Of a stretch of DNA of 12,540 nt, positions 1-5,954 are shown piece after piece. Position numbers and translations under genes: made by a program. A model generated the notes under the pieces. The model worked only from the letters and a program-made list of their open reading frames with translations. It was not told the DNA's origin and ran no database searches. How positions within the stretch are numbered: position 1 is the first letter of the stretch; every line of letters begins with the position of its first letter. The stretch is from a bacterium. Its GTDB lineage: Bacteria > SZUA-182 > DTGQ01. The DNA lies in NCBI GenBank assembly GCA_040755755.1, contig JBFLZW010000038.1:1-12540 (forward strand), written 5' to 3'.

Positions 1-16
1 GGCCTGGAAGCAAGCA

Positions 17-61
17 AAAAGTAAAAAGGCACAAGGAGGAACTTATTTTACTTTTACTTTT
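17..61. repeat. A/T-rich inverted repeat
   Basis: AAAAGTAAAA at 17-26 is the reverse complement of TTTTACTTTT at 46-55, and a second overlapping copy of the latter lies at 52-61. The arms could form a weak A/T-only hairpin. It sits directly before the 8-bp-unit repeat at 72-95 and may be part of the same dispersed intergenic element. No function is claimed. Confidence 0.45.
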
Positions 62-71
62 CAATGATATC

Positions 72-95
72 CTCTGCGTCTCAGCGTCTCTGCGG
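72..95. repeat. Tandem 8-bp repeat, CTCWGCGK type
   Basis: Three consecutive octamers are visible: CTCTGCGT (72-79), CTCAGCGT (80-87) and CTCTGCGG (88-95). From general knowledge, tracts of the kind 'GCGTCTCTGCG' recur between genes in many environmental bacterial genomes. No coding function is seen. It marks the outer boundary of the AT-rich, phage-like segment that follows. Confidence 0.6.
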
Positions 96-160
96 GAGAA
101 TTACTAATTCTTATGTAAGTGCCATTCCTTTTAAGTGCATTGCCCCCATAATAAGGGGCT

Positions 161-313
161 TCATCTGCCTTTGACGTGATGGCGTTCCACGATATCATCG
201 AAATAAACCTCACATGCAGTAGAACTATAAATTGGGCCGGGGAAATCCCCATAGCACATTTCATTATGAGCCTTCAGGCAGAACAGCAAAGGGCAAACAT
301 CTTCTGGATACAT
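161..313 (-). CDS. Possible small hypothetical protein (50 aa) downstream of the YopX remnant
   Basis: A 50-codon minus-strand frame starts at the ATG at 311-313, one base beyond the TGA (315-317) that ends the YopX-like frame, an arrangement typical of translational coupling. The product would begin MYPEDVCPLL, with four cysteines, several acidic residues and no signal peptide or membrane segment. I do not recognise a family. Support is only the position, protein-like composition and a weak purine-rich stretch (GGAAGAGAG) upstream; codon use cannot be judged at this length. It may equally be chance open frame in a decaying region. A longer in-frame start at 365-367 would overlap the YopX frame and is less likely. 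Confidence 0.3.
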   Translation of the reverse strand: MYPEDVCPLLFCLKAHNEMCYGDFPGPIYSSTACEVYFDDIVERHHVKGR

Positions 314-314
314 A

Positions 315-697
315 TCAACTATATCTCTCTTCCGGACATTTGTCCGGATTTTCATACCGGTTACCAATTATCTTGAGCCGGTAAAGGTCAATGTTATCAG
401 TCGTTAACTTTACGATAGTATAAGGACTTCTCGCGATAAACTCACCACCTGAAAAGCAATATCTCACGATTGCATTCCCTTGGTATATAGGTGATCCTTC
501 ACGTTTCTTATAATCATATGCTATAATATCACCACGTATATCCCATTCCCATTGATATCATACATACCTGTGCATACGTTGATGATATTGGAGCCGTCAA
601 CCAACTCCCCATTATCGTTAAATTGGAGGTTTTGGATTTCACGACCATAAAACATTTTCTTTAAAACCGGGTCCCAGGACCTTAACTTGATTTTCAC
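315..697 (-). pseudogene. YopX-family (phage-type) protein gene broken by a one-base frameshift
   Basis: Reading the minus strand from a GTG at 695-697 gives VKIKLRSWDPVLKKMFYG, the usual opening of YopX-family proteins (MKIKFRAWD..KKM), then ...VCTGMYDINGNGIYV, matching the family's 'YTGLKDKNGKEIYEGDIV' core, and hits TAG at 521-523 after 58 codons. The next part of the family signature, GDIIAYDYKKREG, continues immediately in the neighbouring frame from 533 and runs through RLKIIGNRYENPDK (the conserved C-terminal 'IGNIYENPEL') to TGA at 315-317. One extra base around 531-536 would restore a single frame of 127 residues, a normal YopX length. An excellent ribosome site (GGAGGGGG, 702-709 region) lies about 5 bases before the GTG. 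YopX proteins are small proteins common in phages and prophages of unknown biochemical role. I infer a recently inactivated phage-derived gene, or a sequencing/assembly error, because the rest of both frames is intact. Confidence 0.8.
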
Positions 698-732
698 TAC
701 CCCCTCCGGATGCCCTTCGATGGCTTTCGCCA

Positions 733-753
733 GACTTACGCTGGACTTACGCT
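733..753. repeat. Direct repeat GACTTACGCT x2
   Basis: GACTTACGCT occurs at 733-742 and again at 744-753, an 11-bp period, preceded by the partly similar GGCTTTCGCC at 722-731. It lies between the divergently placed YopX remnant and the DUF1848 gene. It could be a dispersed repeat or a protein-binding site; nothing in the sequence decides this. Confidence 0.55.
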
Positions 754-803
754 AGCAAAAAATATGGCATCATGACTTATTGATATTATGTTGGTTATAA
801 ACT

Positions 804-1682
804 ATGAATGAAAAGATAGTTATTTCCGCCTCAAGGAGGACAGATATTCCTGCCTTTTACATGGATTGGTTCATGGAAGGGATCGAGCAGGGAAATTTTA
901 CGGTTCAAAATCCGATTTCCGGACAGGTTATATCAGTACCGGCTACAGCGGATAGAGTCCATACCATAGTGTTCTGGTCAAAAAATTTTGGCCCTTTTTT
1001 AGCTGCTGGATACGGGCAGGAGTTGATCAGGAAAGGATTTCACCTGTTCTTCCATTTTACTGTCAACTCCGAAGATCCGCTCCTTGAGCCTGGCATCCCA
1101 TCCCTTGAGGAGAGATTGGAGCAGGCGCTCAACTTGAGCCGGGAATTTGGTCCGGAGGTTATCTCCTGGAGATTTGACCCGATCTGCTTTTATCAGGACA
1201 GCCGGGGAAAGGTGAACAACAACCTTCAGGACCTTAATCGCATAGCAGAAGCTATGGGTTGCGCGGGTATCAGGCGGTGTGTAACCAGCTTTATGGATGA
1301 TTACAGCAAAGTTCAGAGACGCACCCGTGTCCGGGCGGGATTACAAGGATTCAAGTTTATCTACCCAGACCTGCGACAGCAAACCGAAATCGTCCTGATG
1401 CTGGCAAAAAAGCTGGCTGCGCACTCGATAAACCTTTATACCTGCTGCGAGAAGGACCTGTTGAGCTTACTTCCTCCTGATTCAGGAATCAGAGCAAGCT
1501 CATGTATCCCGAATGATTTTCTGCAACGCCTTTTTGGCGGGCATATCTCTTTATGGACGGATTACGGGCAGCGTCACAGTAAAGGCTGCAGGTGCAGTGT
1601 TTCACGGGACATCGGCTCGTATCATCTTCAACCCTGCTATCATAGGTGCCTCTACTGTTATGCCAACCCGGCTGGCAGATAA
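804..1682 (+). CDS. DUF1848 domain protein with C-terminal CX3CX2C motif
   Basis: A 292-residue protein of the DUF1848 family, recognised from ISASRRTDIPAFY (7-19), VFWSKNFGPF (56-65) and WRFDPI (122-127). The biochemical role of the family is not established. The C-terminus carries a cysteine cluster: C262 and C264 in GCRCS, then C278-X3-C282-X2-C285 in CYHRCLYCYANP, the spacing used by radical-SAM proteins to hold a 4Fe-4S cluster, but placed at the C-terminal end instead of the N-terminal. Iron-sulfur binding is therefore a reasonable inference, not shown. No signal peptide or membrane segment is seen, so it should be cytoplasmic. The ATG at 804 has no clear Shine-Dalgarno sequence, but homology begins within a few residues of it. 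The gene stands alone and converges on DUF2905 with a 17-bp gap. Confidence 0.88.
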   Translation: MNEKIVISASRRTDIPAFYMDWFMEGIEQGNFTVQNPISGQVISVPATADRVHTIVFWSKNFGPFLAAGYGQELIRKGFHLFFHFTVNSEDPLLEPGIPSLEERLEQALNLSREFGPEVISWRFDPICFYQDSRGKVNNNLQDLNRIAEAMGCAGIRRCVTSFMDDYSKVQRRTRVRAGLQGFKFIYPDLRQQTEIVLMLAKKLAAHSINLYTCCEKDLLSLLPPDSGIRASSCIPNDFLQRLFGGHISLWTDYGQRHSKGCRCSVSRDIGSYHLQPCYHRCLYCYANPAGR

Positions 1683-1699
1683 AAGACTGCCGTTGCAAT

Positions 1700-1930
1700 C
1701 TACCGGGTAATTTTGCTGATAAGCAGGAAAACCAGGGTTACAATAACGCTTATGATGATGCTGCTGGTAACCGGGAAATAAAAGTGGAAATTGCCCTTTT
1801 TAATATAAATATCGCCCGGCAGTCTGCCAATAAGAGGGACCCTGGGACCATAAGCAATAAAGATCCCCCCAATCACGAGAATAAATCCCGCGATAATCAG
1901 CAACCTGCCGATTGGAGCCAAAGTATTCAT
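1700..1930 (-). CDS. DUF2905 small inner-membrane protein
   Basis: A 76-residue protein of the DUF2905 family: an N-terminal hydrophobic helix (LLIIAGFILVIGGIFIAYG, about residues 8-27), the conserved short loop PLIGRLPGDIYIKKGNFHFYFP (split here as IGRLPGDI, then KKGNFHFYFP), and a second helix near the C-terminus. Function is unknown; it is predicted to span the inner membrane twice. I chose the ATG at 1928-1930 because the family usually begins just before the first helix and AGGAGG (1934-1939) lies upstream, although only 3 bases away. An in-frame ATG at 1940-1942 (four residues longer) is the alternative. It follows the sixA-like gene by 10-22 bases on the same strand and is probably cotranscribed with it. 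Confidence 0.85.
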   Translation of the reverse strand: MNTLAPIGRLLIIAGFILVIGGIFIAYGPRVPLIGRLPGDIYIKKGNFHFYFPVTSSIIISVIVTLVFLLISKITR

Positions 1931-1952
1931 CACCCTCCTCATTATTATTGTA

Positions 1953-2438
1953 CTACCCGGAAAAAGCAGTATTATCCGGGATAAGGTCTGGAGTAATTAT
2001 CCAGTCAAGAGTCCATTCGCCGCTCACATCCCTGCTCAGGCAGGCGATGCTCCCCATGGTGAAATTGATCAGGCTGGCGTCTTCCGAGCCACAAAGCAGC
2101 AATGAGGCAAGCTTATCGAGAAAAGGAAGATGGCCCACAAGAGCGATATTCTCCTCCTTTCCCATCAGCCAGCTTTCAATCGGAGTGACATCGTCACCGG
2201 GACTCAGGCCGGTGCGCTCTTTTACCTTCTGCGTGAGGCCAAGCGATTGTGCAAATATCTCTGCCGTCTCTTTGGCTCGCAGCTTCTCACTGTGCCAGAT
2301 TTCGGCTATGAACAGCTCTAGTCTGGCTGCATATTCAGAAACCTTCTTCATACTCTTTCGTCCGGAATCGGAGAGATGCTGAAGAGGATCTTCTAGCTGG
2401 TTTTTGGGCTGGGCATGCCGGATAAGGTATAATTTCAT
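1953..2438 (-). CDS. sixA: SixA-type histidine phosphatase
   Basis: A 161-residue protein of the histidine-phosphatase (phosphoglycerate-mutase-like) superfamily, SixA subgroup. The catalytic RHA motif (R7-H8-A9, in MKLYLIRHAQ), the phosphate-binding SEKLRAKETA segment (R54) and the second catalytic histidine in VGHLPF (H103) are all present. SixA-type enzymes remove phosphate from phosphohistidine, in E. coli on the HPt domain of ArcB or on a PTS protein; the partner here is unknown. The length (E. coli SixA is about 160 residues) supports the short-form family. The ATG at 2436-2438 has an AAAGGGG ribosome site about 8 bases upstream, and a sigma70-like promoter lies at 2480-2509. No signal peptide, so cytoplasmic. 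It is the first gene of a probable two-gene unit with DUF2905. Confidence 0.85.
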   Translation of the reverse strand: MKLYLIRHAQPKNQLEDPLQHLSDSGRKSMKKVSEYAARLELFIAEIWHSEKLRAKETAEIFAQSLGLTQKVKERTGLSPGDDVTPIESWLMGKEENIALVGHLPFLDKLASLLLCGSEDASLINFTMGSIACLSRDVSGEWTLDWIITPDLIPDNTAFSG

Positions 2439-2479
2439 TGTGAATTCCCCTTTATCGTGAGAAAATAATGTTTCACTAG

Positions 2480-2509
2480 ATTATCTCTCATTTCTTATGG
2501 TAAAATCAA
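2480..2509 (-). promoter_or_regulatory. Candidate sigma70 promoter for sixA-DUF2905
   Basis: On the minus strand TTGATT (2504-2509) is followed after 18 bases by GATAAT (2480-2485), matching 5 of 6 positions of each consensus hexamer if one counts TTGACA/TATAAT loosely (4/6 and 5/6). It would give a leader of about 35 bases before the sixA ATG. No operator is recognisable. Confidence 0.5.
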
Positions 2510-2653
2510 GCTCTAACTCCTGGCTCCACGTTGTTCTGCTGTATTATGGTTCATTTCCGATGGGAAAGAAGAAGCAGGCCGAAAAAAATAAAAGGGGAGA
2601 AGTCCTGGAGATCTGTCACCAGGATTAAACCTCTGTTGCGGATAGATATTTAC

Positions 2654-2682
2654 TTGATAATTAAATGTTCTTCATTCATAAT
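2654..2682 (+). promoter_or_regulatory. Candidate sigma70 promoter for the lipoprotein gene
   Basis: TTGATA (2654-2659) and CATAAT (2677-2682) are separated by 17 bases; each hexamer is 5 of 6 to consensus. The predicted start near 2689 is about 27 bases before the lipoprotein ATG, leaving room for the AGGAGGAG ribosome site at 2705-2712. Together with the oppositely oriented promoter at 2480-2509 it accounts for the 277-base divergent gap, which shows no gene. Confidence 0.6.
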
Positions 2683-2715
2683 TATGCACTTTACACATTG
2701 CTACCAGGAGGAGTC

Positions 2716-3621
2716 ATGAAACGAAAATCCTTAATCGTTTTGAGCAGTTTACTTGGAGTTATTATCCTTCTTTTTCAGGGGTGCGGCGATAGTAACATGT
2801 TTGATGGCATCTCTGATGACAGCGGCGAGGCCGCAAGGATGGAGGATATCAGGAAGAATTTAAATTCAGGGAATTTCGATGGAGTTATTGCTGCTCTGGG
2901 AAGCAAGGCCAGCCTGACCGATCAGGAGCGCCGGTATCTGGCATCCGCTTACGTGGGAAAGGCAGGGTTTGATACCCTTAAGCTGCTGGAGGAAATAGCC
3001 AAGGAGGATGAATCAGGTAATGATGTGGAGATTTATGATGCTATTGCCGGTATTTTCGGTAAAAATATGGATGAAGGACAACTCACCAGTAAAGTCGATC
3101 TGATCGGCAAAGCATTAGCTGTCCTCGGCGCTCCCAATACGAACAACCGGAGCCGTTACCGGTCAGAAGGCTTTACCGCAAATGATGATATCCGGCTGCA
3201 AAGAGGGATCTACGCAGCCATACACGCAATTCTCAGTATTTCCCTGTCGATTGCTCAGGAATATGACCTCGGCCCTGTTATTCCGCTGACCATTGATGAA
3301 ATGAAAACGGCGCTCGCTGCCAAGCAGCCCCCTATCACGAAGATCGATCTGACAGCCGTGCCCCCTGGCCTGAATCAGGACCTTTGGCTGGTGAAGGATG
3401 GCGTAGAAGCCCTGAGTGGAGGTAAGCTGATCGGCACAGATGAGGTTAACGACAACAGCAAAAACGACATAGATCGGGAGTTTAGCAAATTTTTAAATGA
3501 CCTGGGCTTTCTTCAAAAAGACCCTGCGACTCCGGCCGATCCAGAGACAGGATCCGTGACTGGCAATGAGCTTTCGAAATATCTCAACCACTTACTATGG
3601 CCTCAAAGTTACTCGTTATAG
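2716..3621 (+). CDS. Predicted lipoprotein of unknown function
   Basis: A 301-residue protein with a lipoprotein signal peptide: MKRK, a hydrophobic core (residues 5-20) and a lipobox ending LFQGC, with the lipidated cysteine at C23; glutamine at -2 is uncommon but tolerated. The residue after the cysteine is glycine, so outer-membrane or periplasmic-face anchoring is possible. The mature part is polar and mainly helical; DIRKNLNSGNFDGVIAALG and the following DQERRYLASAYVGKAG resemble TPR-type helical hairpins. I do not recognise a named family. Start chosen at 2716 because AGGAGGAG lies 4-5 bases upstream and the signal peptide begins there; an upstream in-frame ATG at 2665 would destroy the signal peptide and lies upstream of the predicted transcription start. 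It lies about 100 bases before an outer-membrane barrel gene on the same strand, which suggests the two work together. Confidence 0.8.
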   Translation: MKRKSLIVLSSLLGVIILLFQGCGDSNMFDGISDDSGEAARMEDIRKNLNSGNFDGVIAALGSKASLTDQERRYLASAYVGKAGFDTLKLLEEIAKEDESGNDVEIYDAIAGIFGKNMDEGQLTSKVDLIGKALAVLGAPNTNNRSRYRSEGFTANDDIRLQRGIYAAIHAILSISLSIAQEYDLGPVIPLTIDEMKTALAAKQPPITKIDLTAVPPGLNQDLWLVKDGVEALSGGKLIGTDEVNDNSKNDIDREFSKFLNDLGFLQKDPATPADPETGSVTGNELSKYLNHLLWPQSYSL

Positions 3622-3649
3622 GAAGGTGATCGTCTGGTTATCCCCTTCG

Positions 3650-3683
3650 CCCCTCCCCGGGGGTGAGGGGGGACTTTTCGTCC
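3650..3683 (+). terminator. G/C-rich hairpin between the lipoprotein and outer-membrane protein genes
   Basis: CCCCTC (3650-3655) pairs with GAGGGG (3665-3670), with further C-G pairs possible inside, and ACTTTT follows at 3673-3678; a second small stem GGAC/GTCC (3671-3674 and 3680-3683) is adjacent. It could be an intrinsic terminator or attenuator that lowers expression of the downstream gene, or a dispersed palindromic repeat of the CCCCTC...GAGGGG type that is common between genes in many uncultivated bacteria. The sequence cannot decide between these. Confidence 0.5.
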
Positions 3684-3722
3684 TCCTTAAGGACTCTCGA
3701 AGATATGAGGAGAACAATACAT

Positions 3723-4811
3723 ATGAAAACAGCATGTTTCAGGTTCCGGTTATGGAAAATCATTGGAGTGACCATTCTGTTACTGGCTGCTGGTTCTGTC
3801 CAGGCGAAGGAAATGCCAAGCTTCTGGAAAGGAGTCCGTCCGCTTGGGATGGGCGGGGCATTTACGGCTATCGCTGATGACCACAATGCCTTATTCTGCA
3901 ACCCTGCAGGTCTGGATAAAGTACCCCATTGGAGCTTTGCCGTGTTGAATCCGATGATTGAGATCGGAGAGAATGGCCAGGAGCTTTATGAGGATATTCA
4001 GGATACCGACTTTGACAAGACAGAGGAGGTCACTGCCCTGCTGAGAAAACACATGGGTGAGCATCAGCATGTCAGGACTTCCCTTTTCCCTCATTTTGTT
4101 AAGCGACATTTTGGGTTTGGGGTGCTGGGACAGGGGGCGATCGATGCCGAAATTAATAACCCGCAATATCCGGAAGTTGACGCCGGCGCTCTGGTTGATG
4201 TGGCCGGAGTCGGTGGTGCAGGTTTTGGCTTTCTCCAAGACCATGCCCTGCGGGTGGGCATTACCGCCAAGTACATTCAGCGGCAGCGGTTGCAGGAGAC
4301 TTACACACCCGCCCAGATAGCCAGCGATGACTTCGATCAAAGGATCGAGGATGATACCCTGGATGGTTCAGGTATCGGTTTTGATCTTGGTACTCTGTAT
4401 ACCTTTCCGGTTTTCCTGAAACCCAGCGTAGCCCTGGTAATTCAAAATCTTGGTGGAACCAGCCTGGGGGACGCCGGACAGATTCCCCAGCAGATCAACC
4501 TGGGCACAGGGCTCAATTATGAAAAGGGAATCATTTCGGTTAACGCCGGGCTTGATTTGATGGATATTACCAAGAACGTAAATGACGATGAGCATGATCT
4601 TTTCCGCAGGCTCCATATGGGAGCAGAGTCCTGGATTGCAAACCGACTGGCTTTACGGCTTGGATTGTACCAGGGGTATGCCAGCATCGGGATCGGCTTG
4701 AATCTTTGGGTTCTCAAGCTGGATTATGCTAATTATGCCGAGGAAATCGGCGCTTATGCCGGTCAAAGGGCAGATCGCAGACATGTAGTGCAGCTTTCCC
4801 TGGGATGGTAG
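3723..4811 (+). CDS. Outer-membrane beta-barrel protein, PorV/FadL-like (UPF0164/TraF-like) type
   Basis: A 362-residue exported protein. Residues 1-28 form a Sec signal peptide (basic start, core WKIIGVTILLLAAG, cleavage after VQA). The mature start has RPLGMGGAFTAIADDHNAL followed by FCNPAGL (residues 39-64), the hallmark of the FadL-like/PorV/PorQ/UPF0164 group of outer-membrane barrels. The body alternates polar and aromatic residues in beta-strand fashion and the last residue is an aromatic W (SLGW), typical of BAM-assembled barrels. The substrate or partner is unknown. The ATG at 3723 was chosen because the signal peptide begins there and AGGAGA (3708-3713) is well spaced; the in-frame extension to 3663 would add non-signal residues over the hairpin. 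It follows the lipoprotein gene and may form an outer-membrane pair with it. Confidence 0.83.
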   Translation: MKTACFRFRLWKIIGVTILLLAAGSVQAKEMPSFWKGVRPLGMGGAFTAIADDHNALFCNPAGLDKVPHWSFAVLNPMIEIGENGQELYEDIQDTDFDKTEEVTALLRKHMGEHQHVRTSLFPHFVKRHFGFGVLGQGAIDAEINNPQYPEVDAGALVDVAGVGGAGFGFLQDHALRVGITAKYIQRQRLQETYTPAQIASDDFDQRIEDDTLDGSGIGFDLGTLYTFPVFLKPSVALVIQNLGGTSLGDAGQIPQQINLGTGLNYEKGIISVNAGLDLMDITKNVNDDEHDLFRRLHMGAESWIANRLALRLGLYQGYASIGIGLNLWVLKLDYANYAEEIGAYAGQRADRRHVVQLSLGW

Positions 4812-4837
4812 GTAGAGGGCAGGTATGAGGGCTGTGC

Positions 4838-5704
4838 ATGATAAATAAAATCAACCCGATGATCATCCCCGGCCTGACGGCATCAGAGGCCGCTCCCAAG
4901 CCGGGAGCGGGGCCTGACTTTGGCGCGATCCTGCAAAATTCCCTGTTCAATCAGGACAGGCAGAAGCCGTTGGAGATGGCAACTATCGAGCTGCTGTGCA
5001 GGACCCTGGAAATAATCCTCTCTGAATCCGAAAGCAATGGAAGTTTCCTGAGCAATGGGAGCTACCTGCCTTCATTGCCGCTGCCAGCCTTTTCATCCTT
5101 CAACTGGCCGACCTTATCCTTGCAGCAGCAGGATAGCCGGAATTTCACTCATGCCAGAGGCGTGCAGCAGCCAGGGAGGGCAGAGGAACAATTGCCGCTG
5201 TTGGCGGAACCTGAAATAACGAAGGCTGACATAAAGGATACAGGGCTGCTCAGGACCCTGGAGGAGCAAGGAGTATACGAAGAGCACGGTAGTCCTGCCC
5301 CTGGAGGTCGCATGGCGGCCTCTGGCGATCATGACATCGAAGGCATTGTACGGGAATCTGCAAACAAATACAACCTCGATCCGGCACTGATCAGGGCTAT
5401 TATTGCCGTTGAAAGCAATGGCGATCCAAAAGCCGTTTCCCCGGCTGGAGCCCAGGGGCTGATGCAGCTTATGCCGGGCACGGCAGCCGAAATGGGAGTA
5501 ACTGACCCCTTTGACCCTGTTCAGAATATCATGGGTGGAGCGGCTTATCTGCGCCGTCTGCTGGACCGCTATCAGGGGAATGTAAGACTGGCCCTGGCCG
5601 CCTATAACTGGGGCATGGGCAATCTCGAAAGCCGGGCAGGGTCCATGCCGAAAGAAACGCGAGACTATATTACCCGGGTTGAAGAAGCTTACTATCGGGC
5701 TTGA
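4838..5704 (+). CDS. Lytic transglycosylase (SLT domain) with N-terminal extension and no signal peptide
   Basis: A 288-residue protein whose C-terminal half (about 165-285) is a family-1 SLT lytic transglycosylase: catalytic Glu E192 in IIAVESNGDP, GLMQLMP at 207-213 and AAYNWGMGN around Y256. Such enzymes cleave the MurNAc-GlcNAc bond of peptidoglycan to give 1,6-anhydro products. The first 160 residues are low-complexity (Gly, Ser, Pro, Gln) and match nothing I recognise; FGAILQNSL resembles the 'F..LL' stretches of proteins exported by the flagellar apparatus. Unusually for a periplasmic enzyme, no signal peptide or membrane helix is seen. The ATG at 4838 follows GAGG (4827-4830) by 7-8 bases, and no earlier in-frame start exists close by. 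It begins 26 bases after the outer-membrane gene and is probably cotranscribed. Confidence 0.88.
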   Translation: MINKINPMIIPGLTASEAAPKPGAGPDFGAILQNSLFNQDRQKPLEMATIELLCRTLEIILSESESNGSFLSNGSYLPSLPLPAFSSFNWPTLSLQQQDSRNFTHARGVQQPGRAEEQLPLLAEPEITKADIKDTGLLRTLEEQGVYEEHGSPAPGGRMAASGDHDIEGIVRESANKYNLDPALIRAIIAVESNGDPKAVSPAGAQGLMQLMPGTAAEMGVTDPFDPVQNIMGGAAYLRRLLDRYQGNVRLALAAYNWGMGNLESRAGSMPKETRDYITRVEEAYYRA

Positions 5705-5723
5705 GTCGGCTTTACTCAATTTT

Positions 5724-5758
5724 CAGGAGCTCTCACGATTTCCAGCAGGGGGCTCCTG
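5724..5758 (+). terminator. Stem-loop after the lytic transglycosylase gene
   Basis: CAGGAGCTC (5724-5732) pairs with GGGCTCCTG (5750-5758), nine base pairs including one G-T wobble, with a 17-base loop, 20 bases after the stop codon. No T-run follows, so it is at best an imperfect intrinsic terminator; it may instead stabilise the mRNA 3' end. The rest of 5759-5842 shows nothing I recognise. Confidence 0.4.
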
Positions 5759-5842
5759 GCCTCTTATAAACCCACCCGTTTTTGCCTGCCGTAAAATTCA
5801 CACCATACAGCGACACGATGAACACCAGCCGAAAAAAATAGG

Positions 5843-5872
5843 TTGACAACGTTAGAGAATACCGAATATGAT
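5843..5872 (+). promoter_or_regulatory. Sigma70-like promoter of hemL
   Basis: TTGACA (5843-5848) is a perfect -35 element and TATGAT (5867-5872) a near-perfect -10 element, 18 bases apart. The predicted transcription start is near 5879, leaving a leader of about 75 bases before the hemL ATG. It is the strongest promoter match in the window. Confidence 0.72.
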
Positions 5873-5905
5873 AACCTGATAATTAGCCACGTATGAGAAT
5901 AGTAC

Positions 5906-5947
5906 AAGGAAGGAAAACGACTCTGGTAATTCCTTCTTTCCAAGGAG
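5906..5947 (+). promoter_or_regulatory. hemL leader: two mutually exclusive hairpins around the ribosome site
   Basis: Positions 5906-5915 (AAGGAAGGAA) can pair with 5930-5939 (TTCCTTCTTT), a 10-bp stem with one G-T wobble and a 14-base loop. The 3' arm of that stem, TTCCTT at 5930-5935, can alternatively pair with the hemL ribosome site AAGGAG at 5942-5947 (six pairs, one G-T, 6-base loop). The first fold would leave the ribosome site open, the second would hide it. This geometry suggests possible translational control, but low-complexity purine/pyrimidine runs can give the same pairing by chance. No known riboswitch class is recognised. Confidence 0.4.
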
Positions 5948-5954
5948 AATCCTC

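Noticed and set aside
521-540. Programmed ribosomal frameshift in the YopX gene
   Set aside because: The join lacks a heptameric slippery sequence and a clear downstream hairpin; a lost base explains the break more simply.
1646-1984. 112-codon plus-strand frame over the DUF1848 end and DUF2905
   Set aside because: Opposite strand of the DUF2905 membrane gene; composition (NNKKKQYYPG-like tail) is unlike a real protein and there is no ribosome site.
1912-2382. 156-codon plus-strand frame
   Set aside because: Antisense shadow of the sixA-like gene, which has intact catalytic motifs.
2531-2719. 62-codon frame in the divergent intergenic region
   Set aside because: Overlaps the predicted promoter of the lipoprotein gene, has no ribosome site and no recognisable similarity.
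5114-5719. 201-codon minus-strand frame
   Set aside because: Antisense to the lytic transglycosylase with no family similarity or ribosome site.
5724-5758. Riboswitch between the transglycosylase and hemL
   Set aside because: It lies upstream of the hemL promoter and so would not be in the hemL leader; a 3'-end stem-loop is the simpler reading.
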